Assembly: GCA_963726105.1 (NCBI GenBank)
Contig: CAVSBJ010000024.1
Span: 682,001 to 746,000, forward strand
DNA from: Roseiarcus sp963726105
Lineage (GTDB): Bacteria > Pseudomonadota > Alphaproteobacteria > Rhizobiales > Beijerinckiaceae
Reading direction: 5' to 3'
Length of the DNA stretch: 64,000 nt
Each line of letters opens with the position of its first letter. The stretch's first letter is position 1. The notes under the pieces are model-generated. The model made no database searches and had not been told where the DNA came from. It saw nothing but the letters and a program-made list of their open reading frames with translations. The position numbers were made by a program, and so were the translations under genes. Positions 17,872 to 26,343 of this stretch are shown piece after piece.

Positions 17872-19374
17872 TCACCCGTAAACGAGCGTCCCGTCGCTGA
17901 GGTCAGCTGCAGCCAGCGTTTCCTTGTCGACGTCATAGTCGTGCGAGTGCCGCCATTCCGGCTTGTTTCCTTGTTTCGGCAGCAAATGGCCGCCGCGCAT
18001 GACATAGCCGGGATTGAAGTTCTCGGGATCGATCCACGGAGACAAAGTCATCCCGCTGTCTTGGGGCCGGAGGCTCGGGACCACCTTACTCAACCCTTTG
18101 TCCTTCATGTGGTTGAGAAGCCGGCAGACGAAATCGCTGACCAGGTCGACCCGCAACGTCCAGCTCGAGCGAAAATAGCCGAACACCCATGCCATGTTTG
18201 GCACGCCGACGAACATCGTTCCGCGGTAGGTGACCGTGTCTGAGAAACTTAGCGTCTGTCCGTCGATAACAAACTCGATGTCGCCCAGCACGCTGAGATT
18301 GAAGCCCGTCGCCGTGACGACGATGTCGGCTTCGAGCAGCTTGCCGGACTTCGTCAGGATGCCGGAGTTTGTAAACCTTTCGATCTCATCCGTGACCACC
18401 GACGCTTTTCCCGAGCGGATTTCCTGGAAGAGATCGCCATCCGGAATGAAGGCGACGCGCTGCCTCCAGGGTCGGTACTTTGGCGAGAAGTGAGTCCCCA
18501 CGTCGTAATCTTCGCCGAGATGGGCGCGGACCGCTGCAAGCAGATCCGTCTTGACCGCTTCCGGATCGCTGAAACAGCGGCGCGTGACAGCAGCCTGATC
18601 GAAGAGGACTTTCCTGCGGATGATTTCGTGGATCCATTCCGCGTTGACGTCGAGCTCCCGCAGCGTGTCAGCGAGGGCGTTGGCGTTGCGCCCGGTAATG
18701 TAATAGGTCGGCGAGCGCTGCAGCATGGTGACGTGGGCGCAGCGCTCGGCGATCGCCGGAATGATCGTCGCCGCAGTCGCGCCGGAGCCGATGACCACAA
18801 TGGTCTTTCCCGTGCAATCGAGATCCTCTGGCCAGGACTGCGGGTGAACGATCCGTCCTTCGAAAGCCTCCATACCTTCCCACTCGGGCGTGTAGCCTTT
18901 CTCATGCCGGTAGTATCCCTGGCACATCCAGAGAAAATTCGCGGTGAAGCGAACGGTTGGGCCGTCGCTTCCGCGGCTTCCCTCCAACGTCCAGAGATTG
19001 TCGCCGCTCGACCAGCGGGCGCGCCCAATCCTGTGCCTGTAGCGAATGTGAGCATCGAGGTCGTTATCGTCGATGACTTCGCCGAGATAGGCGAGAATCT
19101 CCTCAGCGGTCGCGACCGGTTTGCCGATCCATGGCTTGAAGCGATAGCCGAAGGTGTAGAGGTCGCTGTCCGATCGGATTCCGGGATAGCGGTGGGTGAT
19201 CCAGGTGCCACCGAAGCTGTGCTGGGCTTCGAGGATCACGAAGCTCATCCCGGGGCATTGGGTCTTGAGGTGATAGGCGGCGCCGATGCCCGAAATTCCG
19301 GCGCCGACGATCGCCACGTCGAAATGCTGAGAAGTCTTAGATTTGGAGTCGGCCGCCGGCGCGGTCTGCGTCAT
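17872..19374 (-). CDS. Flavin-containing Baeyer-Villiger-type monooxygenase, EthA-like
   Basis: This 500-residue class B flavoprotein monooxygenase would use FAD, NADPH and O2 to insert oxygen into ketones or oxidise S/N centres. It has the FAD Rossmann motif GAGISG (24-29), the BVMO fingerprint FEGRIVHPQSWP (171-182, F-x-G-x3-H-x3-W-P), a second NADPH-binding GSGAT (196-200), and VTATGFN near 365. The overall order, including RYPGIRSDSDLYTFGYRFKP, is very like mycobacterial EthA. It stands alone between rplS (convergent) and priA (divergent). The physiological substrate cannot be read from the sequence. Confidence 0.88.
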   Translation of the reverse strand: MTQTAPAADSKSKTSQHFDVAIVGAGISGIGAAYHLKTQCPGMSFVILEAQHSFGGTWITHRYPGIRSDSDLYTFGYRFKPWIGKPVATAEEILAYLGEVIDDNDLDAHIRYRHRIGRARWSSGDNLWTLEGSRGSDGPTVRFTANFLWMCQGYYRHEKGYTPEWEGMEAFEGRIVHPQSWPEDLDCTGKTIVVIGSGATAATIIPAIAERCAHVTMLQRSPTYYITGRNANALADTLRELDVNAEWIHEIIRRKVLFDQAAVTRRCFSDPEAVKTDLLAAVRAHLGEDYDVGTHFSPKYRPWRQRVAFIPDGDLFQEIRSGKASVVTDEIERFTNSGILTKSGKLLEADIVVTATGFNLSVLGDIEFVIDGQTLSFSDTVTYRGTMFVGVPNMAWVFGYFRSSWTLRVDLVSDFVCRLLNHMKDKGLSKVVPSLRPQDSGMTLSPWIDPENFNPGYVMRGGHLLPKQGNKPEWRHSHDYDVDKETLAAADLSDGTLVYG

Positions 19375-19544
19375 CTTCGTCCCCGTTCCGGTTGAGGGCG
19401 TTAGGGCCTCTTATCCGCCGGATGTTTCCGGAGAATAAGGGATCACGTTTGATGGTTGATGGCAACCCAGATCGTCAATCGGCGTACCGTGACAGTTAGC
19501 GACCTTGCTTGCCGCCGCGGCCGGCGCACGTGTTAAACCGAGGC

Positions 19545-21800
19545 ATGCCTTCGCCGCCAGCCGACGACGCCGATGACGCAGTGCCGCAGCGGGTCGTCGT
19601 CGACGTTCTGGCGCCGGTCGCCGTCGACACCGCTTACAGCTATCGCGCCCCGCATGGCCTCAAGCTTGAACCCGGCGCCTTCGTCCGCATGCCGCTCGGC
19701 GCCCGCATCGCGACGGGGGTTGTCTGGGCCACGCGTGCCGACGGCGGCGACAACCTCAAGCCCATTGCCGAGATCCTCGGCTCGCCGCCGCTCCGTCCAG
19801 CGTTGCGCGACTTCATCGACTGGACGGCGCGCTGGACGTTGGCGCCGCGCGGCATGCTCTTGCGCATGGCGATCCGCGCCGGCGAAATCGCCGAACCGCC
19901 CGCGCCGAAGTTCGGCCTTGTCGCGACCGGCAAGCAGCCCAGCCGCATGACAGACGCCCGCGCGCGTGTCCTCGCGGCGGTCGCGGAGAGCGGCGCCGCG
20001 CCGCCCAAAGCCGCGCTCGCCGCGCGCGCCGCCTGCTCGACCAGCGTCATCGACGGCCTCGTCGCCGATGGCGCGCTTGAGGCGGTTGCGCTTGCGCCGG
20101 AAAGCGGCGTGGCGGCGCTCGATCCGGATTTCGATCCAACGCGTCTCAACGCCGATCAGCGCGCCGCGGCCGATGATCTCGTCCGCCTCGTCGCCGACCG
20201 CGCGTTCTCGACGACCCTGCTCGAGGGTGTGACGGGATCGGGCAAGACGGAAGTTTATTTCGAGGCGGTCGCCGAGGCGCTTCGACAAAAGCGCCAGGCG
20301 CTGGTGCTGCTGCCGGAGATTGCGCTGACCGCGCAATTTCTCGACCGCTTCGCCGCGCGCTTCGGCGCGCGACCCGCCGAGTGGCATTCCGGTCTGACCG
20401 AGCGCCAGCGCGAACGCGTCTGGACGTCGGTCGCGGGCGGCGAGGCGCCGGTCATTGTCGGAGCGCGCTCGGCGCTCTTTCTGCCATTCGCCGACCTCGG
20501 CCTCATCGTGGTCGATGAAGAGCACGAGGGCGCATACAAGCAGGAAGAGGGCGTCATCTACAACGCGCGCGACATGGCTGTCGTGCGCGCGCGGTTCGAG
20601 AAAACGCCGATTGTGCTCGCTTCCGCGACGCCTGCGATCGAGACCCGGTTCAACGCCGAAAGCGGCCGTTACCGCTGGCTTCGGCTTGCCTCGCGCTTCG
20701 GCTCGGCCCGGCTGCCCGACATCGCCCTGGTCGACCTCAAGCGCGAAGGGCCGCCGCGCGGAAGATGGCTGTCGCCGCGCGCGATCGCCGCGATCGAAGA
20801 GGCGCGGGGCAGGGGCGAGCAGGCGATGCTGTTCCTGAACCGGCGCGGCTACGCGCCGCTCACGCTCTGCCGAGCTTGCGGTCATCGCTTCGAATGCCCG
20901 AATTGCTCGACCTGGCTGGTCGAGCACCGATTTCGCGTATCCCTCGTTTGCCATCATTGCGGCCATGTCGAAAGCCGGCCGCCTCTCTGCCCGGAATGCC
21001 ACGAAGCTGACACGCTCACCGCCTGCGGCCCAGGCGTCGAGCGCCTGGCCGAGGAGGCGGGAGCCCTCTTCCCCAACATACCTACGTTGGTTCTGTCATC
21101 AGACACGCCAGGCGGGATCGAGACTCTGCGCGGCCAGTTGGATGCAGCGGCGCGTGGCGCCTACGACCTCATCATCGGCACGCAGCTCGTCGCCAAGGGA
21201 CATAACTTTCCGCTTCTGACTTTTGTCTGCGTTGTCGACGCCGACGTCGGCCTCGCCAACGCCGATCCGCGCGCGGCGGAGCGCACGTTCCAGCTTCTTC
21301 GTCAGGCGACCGGACGCTCGGGACGCAGCGACAAGCCCGGCCGCGCGCTCTTGCAGACCTGGCAGCCGGAGCATCCGGTCATTTCGGCGCTCATGTCTGG
21401 CGATACCGAACAGTTCTATGCGCAGGAAACCGAGCAGCGGCGGCTCGGTAGCCTACCGCCATTCGGCCGCCTCGCGGCGATCATCGTTTCGGCGGAGGAC
21501 CGAGGCGCGGCGGAAGCGCACGCGCGGATGCTGGGGCGAGCCGCTCATGGCCTGTCCGGGGCCAAGAACTGGCGCGTTGCGCCGCTCGGCGGACAACCTG
21601 CAGAAAACGAGATCATACTGCTCGGCCCAACGGAGGCGCCGATCGCGGTTTTACGCAAACGCTATCGTTTCCGCCTCGCCGCTAAGGCGCCGCGTTCGGC
21701 TGATCTGCAAGGATTCCTGCGCGCCATGCTTGCCGCCGCGCCCGAGCCGCGCGGCGGAGTCCGGGTTGCGATCGACGTCGACCCGCAGAGCTTTCTTTGA
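19545..21800 (+). CDS. priA: Primosomal protein N' (replication restart helicase PriA)
   Basis: PriA recognises stalled forks and D-loops and loads the replicative helicase. The 751-residue product has an N-terminal DNA-binding domain (VVVDVLAPVAVDTAYSYRAP), the Walker A motif GVTGSGKTEVY, a DEEH Walker B (VVDEEHEGAYKQEE), the zinc-binding CRACGHRFECPNCS and CHHCGHVESRPPLCPEC clusters, and helicase motifs QLVAKGHNFP and RQATGRSGRSDKPG. ATG at 19545 gives a normal start; a TTG 36 bases earlier is less likely. It appears to be a single-gene unit. Confidence 0.94.
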   Translation: MPSPPADDADDAVPQRVVVDVLAPVAVDTAYSYRAPHGLKLEPGAFVRMPLGARIATGVVWATRADGGDNLKPIAEILGSPPLRPALRDFIDWTARWTLAPRGMLLRMAIRAGEIAEPPAPKFGLVATGKQPSRMTDARARVLAAVAESGAAPPKAALAARAACSTSVIDGLVADGALEAVALAPESGVAALDPDFDPTRLNADQRAAADDLVRLVADRAFSTTLLEGVTGSGKTEVYFEAVAEALRQKRQALVLLPEIALTAQFLDRFAARFGARPAEWHSGLTERQRERVWTSVAGGEAPVIVGARSALFLPFADLGLIVVDEEHEGAYKQEEGVIYNARDMAVVRARFEKTPIVLASATPAIETRFNAESGRYRWLRLASRFGSARLPDIALVDLKREGPPRGRWLSPRAIAAIEEARGRGEQAMLFLNRRGYAPLTLCRACGHRFECPNCSTWLVEHRFRVSLVCHHCGHVESRPPLCPECHEADTLTACGPGVERLAEEAGALFPNIPTLVLSSDTPGGIETLRGQLDAAARGAYDLIIGTQLVAKGHNFPLLTFVCVVDADVGLANADPRAAERTFQLLRQATGRSGRSDKPGRALLQTWQPEHPVISALMSGDTEQFYAQETEQRRLGSLPPFGRLAAIIVSAEDRGAAEAHARMLGRAAHGLSGAKNWRVAPLGGQPAENEIILLGPTEAPIAVLRKRYRFRLAAKAPRSADLQGFLRAMLAAAPEPRGGVRVAIDVDPQSFL

Positions 21801-21904
21801 GGTTGGAATGTCGTCGCCCCGTGTCGGCGACCGATGAGGGCGGACTGGGTCGACGTGCGACGGCATGCGGCCACTCCCGTCACTTGATCGAGGTCAAACC
21901 GAGG

Positions 21905-22312
21905 CTAACGCGACCACGCGAGCGCGCTTCTACGAGAGAAATTTGGCGGCGCTGAAAATGACATTGAACAATGACCCGAGAGGAGAAAGGCCGGGGCGAT
22001 ACTCCGACCTCTGCGGCGCTGCTTCTTAGATGAGCTTTTCGCGTGAGCCTCATCGGAGGCGGCGCCGGCGACCTTCGAATGCTTCTGAGCCTCTGAGGCG
22101 TGCTCATAGTCCCTCATGTGTTCGTTCTTGCCGTACTGCTCTGCTGCGGCGCGATGTGACTTTGCTGCACTCACGTGGAGATCGACGGCTTTTGCATGGA
22201 CTTTGACTGGGCATATGACTCTTTCGTTGTCCGCGAATTTCGGCCTCTCACTGGCGTGCCCAATAATGTTCGCAGCGAGAGCATTTGTCGTTTTAGTTAG
22301 CTTATGGATCAT
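21905..22312 (-). CDS. Small hypothetical protein rich in His, Lys and Ala
   Basis: From ATG at 22312 a 135-residue protein can be read: MIHKLTKTTNALAANIIGHA, then HVSAAKSHRAAAEQYGKNEH and EHASEAQKHSKVAGAASDEA, ending in a basic tail (SSSKKQRRRGRS). The middle resembles short rhizobial proteins of unknown function with repeated H-x2-A-x2-K-H-x-x-A-A helices, likely a soluble helical bundle. The frame is open for 176 codons further upstream, but that part overlaps insertion-sequence and repeat DNA and is rejected. No conserved catalytic motif is visible. The part after QRRRG may be a run-on from a lost stop. Confidence 0.45.
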   Translation of the reverse strand: MIHKLTKTTNALAANIIGHASERPKFADNERVICPVKVHAKAVDLHVSAAKSHRAAAEQYGKNEHMRDYEHASEAQKHSKVAGAASDEAHAKSSSKKQRRRGRSIAPAFLLSGHCSMSFSAPPNFSRRSALAWSR

Positions 22313-22370
22313 CTGGCCAGTTTGATTGTTCAAAGAAAAATTTAGGGGCTGTCCCCGACGGGTTCGTTTA

Positions 22371-22530
22371 TGAGTTGATTTTGGTCCAGCGTTTGAGGCT
22401 GCGCAATTGCTGGCTTGGGGTTCCGTAGTTGAAGCGGAATTCAGTCTCTTTGATAAAGAGGTGGAAATGAGCTTTCGGGATGCCGTTGTAGGGAGGGTGC
22501 TCTGGGCGTGGCACCAGAAGTTCTTGATCC
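22371..22530 (-). mobile_element. IS1595-like transposase, C-terminal remnant
   Basis: On the minus strand the frame ends YNGIPKAHFHLFIKETEFRF, then NYGTPSQQLRSLKRWTKINS and a stop. The NGIPKxxFxLxLKExEFRFNY pattern is the C-terminal signature of IS1595-family transposases, as I remember it. Nothing upstream matches, so only the last about 50 residues remain. It lies next to a dispersed repeat, downstream of the ABC transporter operon. Confidence 0.55.
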
Positions 22531-22610
22531 ATTGATGTGATCGCGGCGTTCGCGCGCGTAGGCGTCTGGGTGATACCGAAGCCAGGAGCCTTGCTGGCTG
22601 CCTCAAGCCG

Positions 22611-22808
22611 CGCAACCCAATGAAAAGTCTCGATTCGGACGAGGGACTCCAAAGGAAATCCAAGACAGTCCAATGCTCATGAGCGGGGGTCTTCGCAGCA
22701 CCACGGTCGTGAGCCAAGAAAACCCAAACGGATCGAGTCGAGCAACGTCGCGTCTCGCCCGCCAGGAGGGCAGCCAAACCGACTCCATCCCGATGGAAGC
22801 GCCCTGGC
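22611..22808. repeat. Dispersed intergenic repeat, copy A
   Basis: About 200 bp here resembles 50588-50798. Shared blocks in the same order include TGAAAAGT, TCGATTCGGACGAG, GGAAATCCAAGA, CTTCGCAG, AGCCAAG and CTCCATCCCGATG. The copies are diverged (roughly three-quarters identical by eye in the best 85 bases) and occur in the same order and spacing. Translated on the minus strand, both give a PRPNR-x-FS tract (RPNRDFSLGCA here, RPNRYFSTGYA there). It sits at the 3' end of the ABC operon. Confidence 0.6.
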
Positions 22809-23798
22809 CTACGAAGCGGCCGAGACCTTCGGGGGGACACGCGTCAGGATAGCGTCTCGTCCGGCTAACGCGAGCACGAGTATGACGACCGCCCCCTGCA
22901 CCATATCCTGCGAGCCGGGCGGCAGCTGCGTGATTTGCATCAATGTCACCAGCAGGATCAGCAAGACGCTGGCGAAGAACACGCCGATTGCGGAGGCCGA
23001 ACCGCCGAAAATGAGTGTGCCGCCGATGACCACAGCCGCGACCGATTGCAGGAGATACGGCTGGCCCATCTCAAGGAACGCGCCGCCCACATAAGCGCCC
23101 AGGACCAATCCCATCAATGAGGCAAGGACGCTCGAGATCACGAACGCGGTCGCAACGACGCGGTCGACGGGAATTCCGGCCAGACGCGCCGCGATGCGAT
23201 TCTGCCCGACCGCGCTCAAGATGCGCCCGTAGACGGCGCGCCGCAGAACGAATTCCGCGAGCGCGATCAGCCCGACGCAGACGAGAAGCATGATCGGCGC
23301 TCCGAGGAATCGGCCGGCGGCGACGGCTCTAAGCGCGGGGCTGACGGCGAATCCGTGAATCGATCGGTTGCAGAGCAGTGTTGCGGTCGCAAGCACATAG
23401 CCCATGGCCAGGGTCGCGATGATGGCTGGGACCTTGAGGCGCACGACCAGCGCGGCGTTGGCGCAACCAACAATGAGGCCGAGGCCGAGCGCGGCCAGAA
23501 CACCCCAAAGGAGGTTTGCGTCCCGTCCGCCGATCGTCAGCAAGGCGACGTAGGCGCTGAGCGTGAGCACAGAGGCGATCGACAGATCGATGTTGGCGCG
23601 CCCGGTGGTCACGACGAACATCTGCCCGACGCCGACGATCGACAAATAAGAAGCCGAGAGGACAATTCCCGACAAGCTCGCCAGGCTGAACCGGTTGGTC
23701 ACAACGGAGAGCGCCCCCCAGAAGAGCAGCACCGCCAGCGCCGACCAGATCCAGCGGTGCGACTGCGCGAGCTCGAGGAATTTGTGCAAAGGGATCAT
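22809..23798 (-). CDS. Sugar-type ABC transporter permease (RbsC family)
   Basis: This inner-membrane permease has about ten hydrophobic segments across 329 residues. Family landmarks are VGQMFVVTTGRANIDLSIAS near the middle of the first half, and GRILSAVGQNRIAARLAGIPVDRV followed by VVIGGTLIFGGSASAIGVFF. The start is ATG at 23798 (MIPLHKFLELAQSHRW), which overlaps the stop of the upstream ATPase-permease fusion by four bases (ATGA), so the two are translationally coupled. An open frame extends far upstream but lies inside the fusion gene and is rejected. It probably pairs with the permease half of that fusion to form a heterodimeric channel. Confidence 0.9.
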   Translation of the reverse strand: MIPLHKFLELAQSHRWIWSALAVLLFWGALSVVTNRFSLASLSGIVLSASYLSIVGVGQMFVVTTGRANIDLSIASVLTLSAYVALLTIGGRDANLLWGVLAALGLGLIVGCANAALVVRLKVPAIIATLAMGYVLATATLLCNRSIHGFAVSPALRAVAAGRFLGAPIMLLVCVGLIALAEFVLRRAVYGRILSAVGQNRIAARLAGIPVDRVVATAFVISSVLASLMGLVLGAYVGGAFLEMGQPYLLQSVAAVVIGGTLIFGGSASAIGVFFASVLLILLVTLMQITQLPPGSQDMVQGAVVILVLALAGRDAILTRVPPKVSAAS

Positions 23799-26272
23799 TC
23801 CTCGCCGCTCCGGTCCGCCAGATACCGCACCCCGAGAAGCCCAATGAGCACGGCCCCTTGAGCGGCGGCGTTGAAATCGCTGCTGACGCCAAGCGCGCCA
23901 AGAAGCGCGCCGATCAGCGCAAGCGTCACCGCCCCGAGCACGGCGCCTATGGGCGCCACGATTCCGCCGGTCAGCGCGCATCCTCCCATCACGACCGCAG
24001 CAACGCTCAGCAACGTGTAGGAATTGCCAGAGTTGATGTCGCTCGACGCGTTGATCGCCGTCAGCGACAAACCGGCCGTGGCGGAAAACAAACCGGCGAC
24101 AAGATAGCGCACCACCCCGTACCGAATTGGGCGCCAGCCCGATGCGATCATTGCCGTGGGATTCGCGCCGAAGCCGCGCAGCGCGACCCCGAGCGGCGCC
24201 CAATCGAGAAGCGCGCCGACCGCCGCGACGGCGCCAATCAAGAGAACGGAGGTTGGCGCATAAGAGCCGATCGACCAGTTTGTCAGCGCGCTTAGCCATT
24301 CGGGGCTCGCGCCGCCGGGGGTTGGCTGAATCGAATAGCCGATCCCAGCCCAAATGAATGACGCGCCGAGCGTCACGACAATGGCCGGGATCTTGCGGCT
24401 CTGAATGATCGCGCCGAGCAGCGCATAGGCGCCAAGAACGGCGGCGATCGCCAGCACGCCCAAAGCCGGCCGATTGTAAAGCAGGGTCGCGCTCAAGACG
24501 CTGACGAGCCCCGCGAAGGCCCCCACCCCGAGGTCGATCTCGGCGCCGCCAACCACGAACATTTGCGCTTCCGCCACCAGAACAAGCGAAAGCGCCGGCA
24601 TGAGCAGGAGGTCGAGGCCAAAAACGGAGGCCACCGCCGGGTTGGCTGCGATCATTACGGCCAGAACCAGAGCGAGGCCCAGGAGTGGGGCAGCGCCGAC
24701 CAGCCTGTTTATCAGCCGACGCCTCTGCTGTGCGCTCCGCTCGTTTCGATCCGGCCCGGTTGCGGCAAGATGCGAGAAGGACGCCGCCACGATCGCCTCC
24801 TCGGTGAGCGCCGAGCCGCTCAGCTCGCGCACGATCCGCCCGTTGGCGAAGACAAGCACGCGGTCGCAGGCGAGCAGCTCGGCATCCTCCGTCGTGTGCC
24901 AGATCAAGGTGCGGCCCTCGCGGGCGAGCTCGCCGCACAGGCGATAGAAATCCTGCTTTGTGGAGATGTCGACGCCGCGGGTCGGATCATCGAGCAACAC
25001 GATTGGGGTCTCCGCCGCCACGGCGCGCGACACCAATGCCTTCTGCTGGTTGCCTCCACTGAGCTCGACGATGCGCGAATTGAAACGCGTGAGGTCGAGC
25101 CGAATCCGCTCAGCAGCGTGCAGGGCCGCCAGGCGCTCGGCTCCATCCGAAACGAGCCGAAGGGCCGCACGGGAGCCAATCCGACCGATCGCGATGTTGC
25201 CGAGCACGCTCCAGAGCGGGAAAACGCCCTCCTTCTGCCGATCGCCGGACACGAAGCTCGCCGGCGCCATGCGCGTCGCGGCGCCGGTCGATGTGCGTCC
25301 TGCCTCGTGGATGGCGCGCAGGAGGGCCTTTTGCCCATGCCCCTCGAGACCCGCGAGGCCGACAATCTCCCCCTGGCGGAGACTGAGAGGCGCGCCGCCG
25401 CCGACAAAGTTTCCGCCGAGGCGCACGACCTCGGCCTCAGCCCGCGCCTCGCGCTCGATCTTGTGGTGGATCGCCGAGGCGTCGCCGCCCATCAGCTCGA
25501 CAAGCCTTCCGACCGAGGCGCCCGACGCTTCGCCCTGCCACGCGACACGGCCATTGCGAAGCACGAGGACGCGCGAGGCGACGTCCATGATCTCATGCAG
25601 TTTATGGCTGATGAAGATGAAAGCGAGGCCCGTGCGCGCGCGCTCGCGCACGTACTGGCGCAATTGCCGCGAGCGTTCGAGGTCCAGCGAAGATGTCGGC
25701 TCGTCGAGCACGATCAGGCGCACACCGGGGGTCGCGGCAGCGCGCGCGATTTCAACCATCTGTCGCTCGCCGATCGAGAGGCGATCGATTCGCGCGTTGA
25801 CGTCGATCGCGTTTCCCGGGAAAACGTCATCCAATGCGCCCCGGGCCGCGCTGCGGTAGACGTTGCGCCAGCCTGGCTTGGCGCTTGCGTGTTGAGGGTC
25901 TTCGACGAAGAAGTTTTCCGCTACCGTCAACGTCGCGCAGAGCGACAGTTCCTGATGGACCATGCGGATGCCGCGCCGCTGCGCCGCGCCAGCATCGTAA
26001 TGCGTGAAAGAATTCTCGACGCCGTCAAACGAGAGCCGCCCCAGCGTCGGCGCGGTGATCCCGCACAGGATTCGCATGAGCGTCGACTTGCCAGCCCCAT
26101 TGCCGCCGACGAGGCCGACGACGTCGGAGGGGGCCACGGCAAAGTCGATGTCCGCCGCAGCGAGCGTCGGCCCGAACGTCTTGGTGATCCCCTTCAGCTC
26201 GACCAGATACGTGCGTGGCTCGATTGGGTTCGCTTCGACAAATCCGTCGGCGAGCGCGCTGCGATCTGACAA
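23795..26272 (-). CDS. ABC transporter ATPase-permease fusion (RbsA-RbsC type)
   Basis: An 825-residue protein joins two ABC ATPase domains to a permease, which are normally separate proteins. First ATPase: GGNGAGKST (56-64), signature LSIGERQ, Walker B LIVLDEPTSS. Second ATPase: degenerate P-loop region GLEGHGQKA, signature LSGGNQQK, Walker B IVLLDDPTRG. A permease of RbsC type begins near residue 510 (RRLINRLVGAAPLLGLALVL) with VAEAQMFVVGGAEIDLGVGA and the later GNSYTLLSVAAVVMGGCALT. It follows the binding protein by about 70 bp and is coupled to the second permease. No stop or frameshift is seen at the junction, so the fusion looks real. Confidence 0.9.
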   Translation of the reverse strand: MSDRSALADGFVEANPIEPRTYLVELKGITKTFGPTLAAADIDFAVAPSDVVGLVGGNGAGKSTLMRILCGITAPTLGRLSFDGVENSFTHYDAGAAQRRGIRMVHQELSLCATLTVAENFFVEDPQHASAKPGWRNVYRSAARGALDDVFPGNAIDVNARIDRLSIGERQMVEIARAAATPGVRLIVLDEPTSSLDLERSRQLRQYVRERARTGLAFIFISHKLHEIMDVASRVLVLRNGRVAWQGEASGASVGRLVELMGGDASAIHHKIEREARAEAEVVRLGGNFVGGGAPLSLRQGEIVGLAGLEGHGQKALLRAIHEAGRTSTGAATRMAPASFVSGDRQKEGVFPLWSVLGNIAIGRIGSRAALRLVSDGAERLAALHAAERIRLDLTRFNSRIVELSGGNQQKALVSRAVAAETPIVLLDDPTRGVDISTKQDFYRLCGELAREGRTLIWHTTEDAELLACDRVLVFANGRIVRELSGSALTEEAIVAASFSHLAATGPDRNERSAQQRRRLINRLVGAAPLLGLALVLAVMIAANPAVASVFGLDLLLMPALSLVLVAEAQMFVVGGAEIDLGVGAFAGLVSVLSATLLYNRPALGVLAIAAVLGAYALLGAIIQSRKIPAIVVTLGASFIWAGIGYSIQPTPGGASPEWLSALTNWSIGSYAPTSVLLIGAVAAVGALLDWAPLGVALRGFGANPTAMIASGWRPIRYGVVRYLVAGLFSATAGLSLTAINASSDINSGNSYTLLSVAAVVMGGCALTGGIVAPIGAVLGAVTLALIGALLGALGVSSDFNAAAQGAVLIGLLGVRYLADRSGEE

Positions 26273-26343
26273 GGGCTCCTCCCGCGCGAAGAACGCCGAG
26301 GGCCCATGCGGGCGCCCGGAACCTTTACGCTACAAGAGCCGGC

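Noticed and set aside
21812..21834. GTCGCC...GGCGAC stem after priA
   Set aside because: Six-bp stem with no T-tract; weak as a terminator.
22313..22840. Upstream extension of the small protein gene at 21905-22312
   Set aside because: The extra 176 codons cover an IS1595 remnant in another frame and the dispersed repeat, so the open frame there is accidental.
24563..26269. Plus-strand open frame of 568 codons opposite the ABC fusion gene
   Set aside because: No recognisable motif and fully antisense to a conserved ATPase with Walker and signature motifs.
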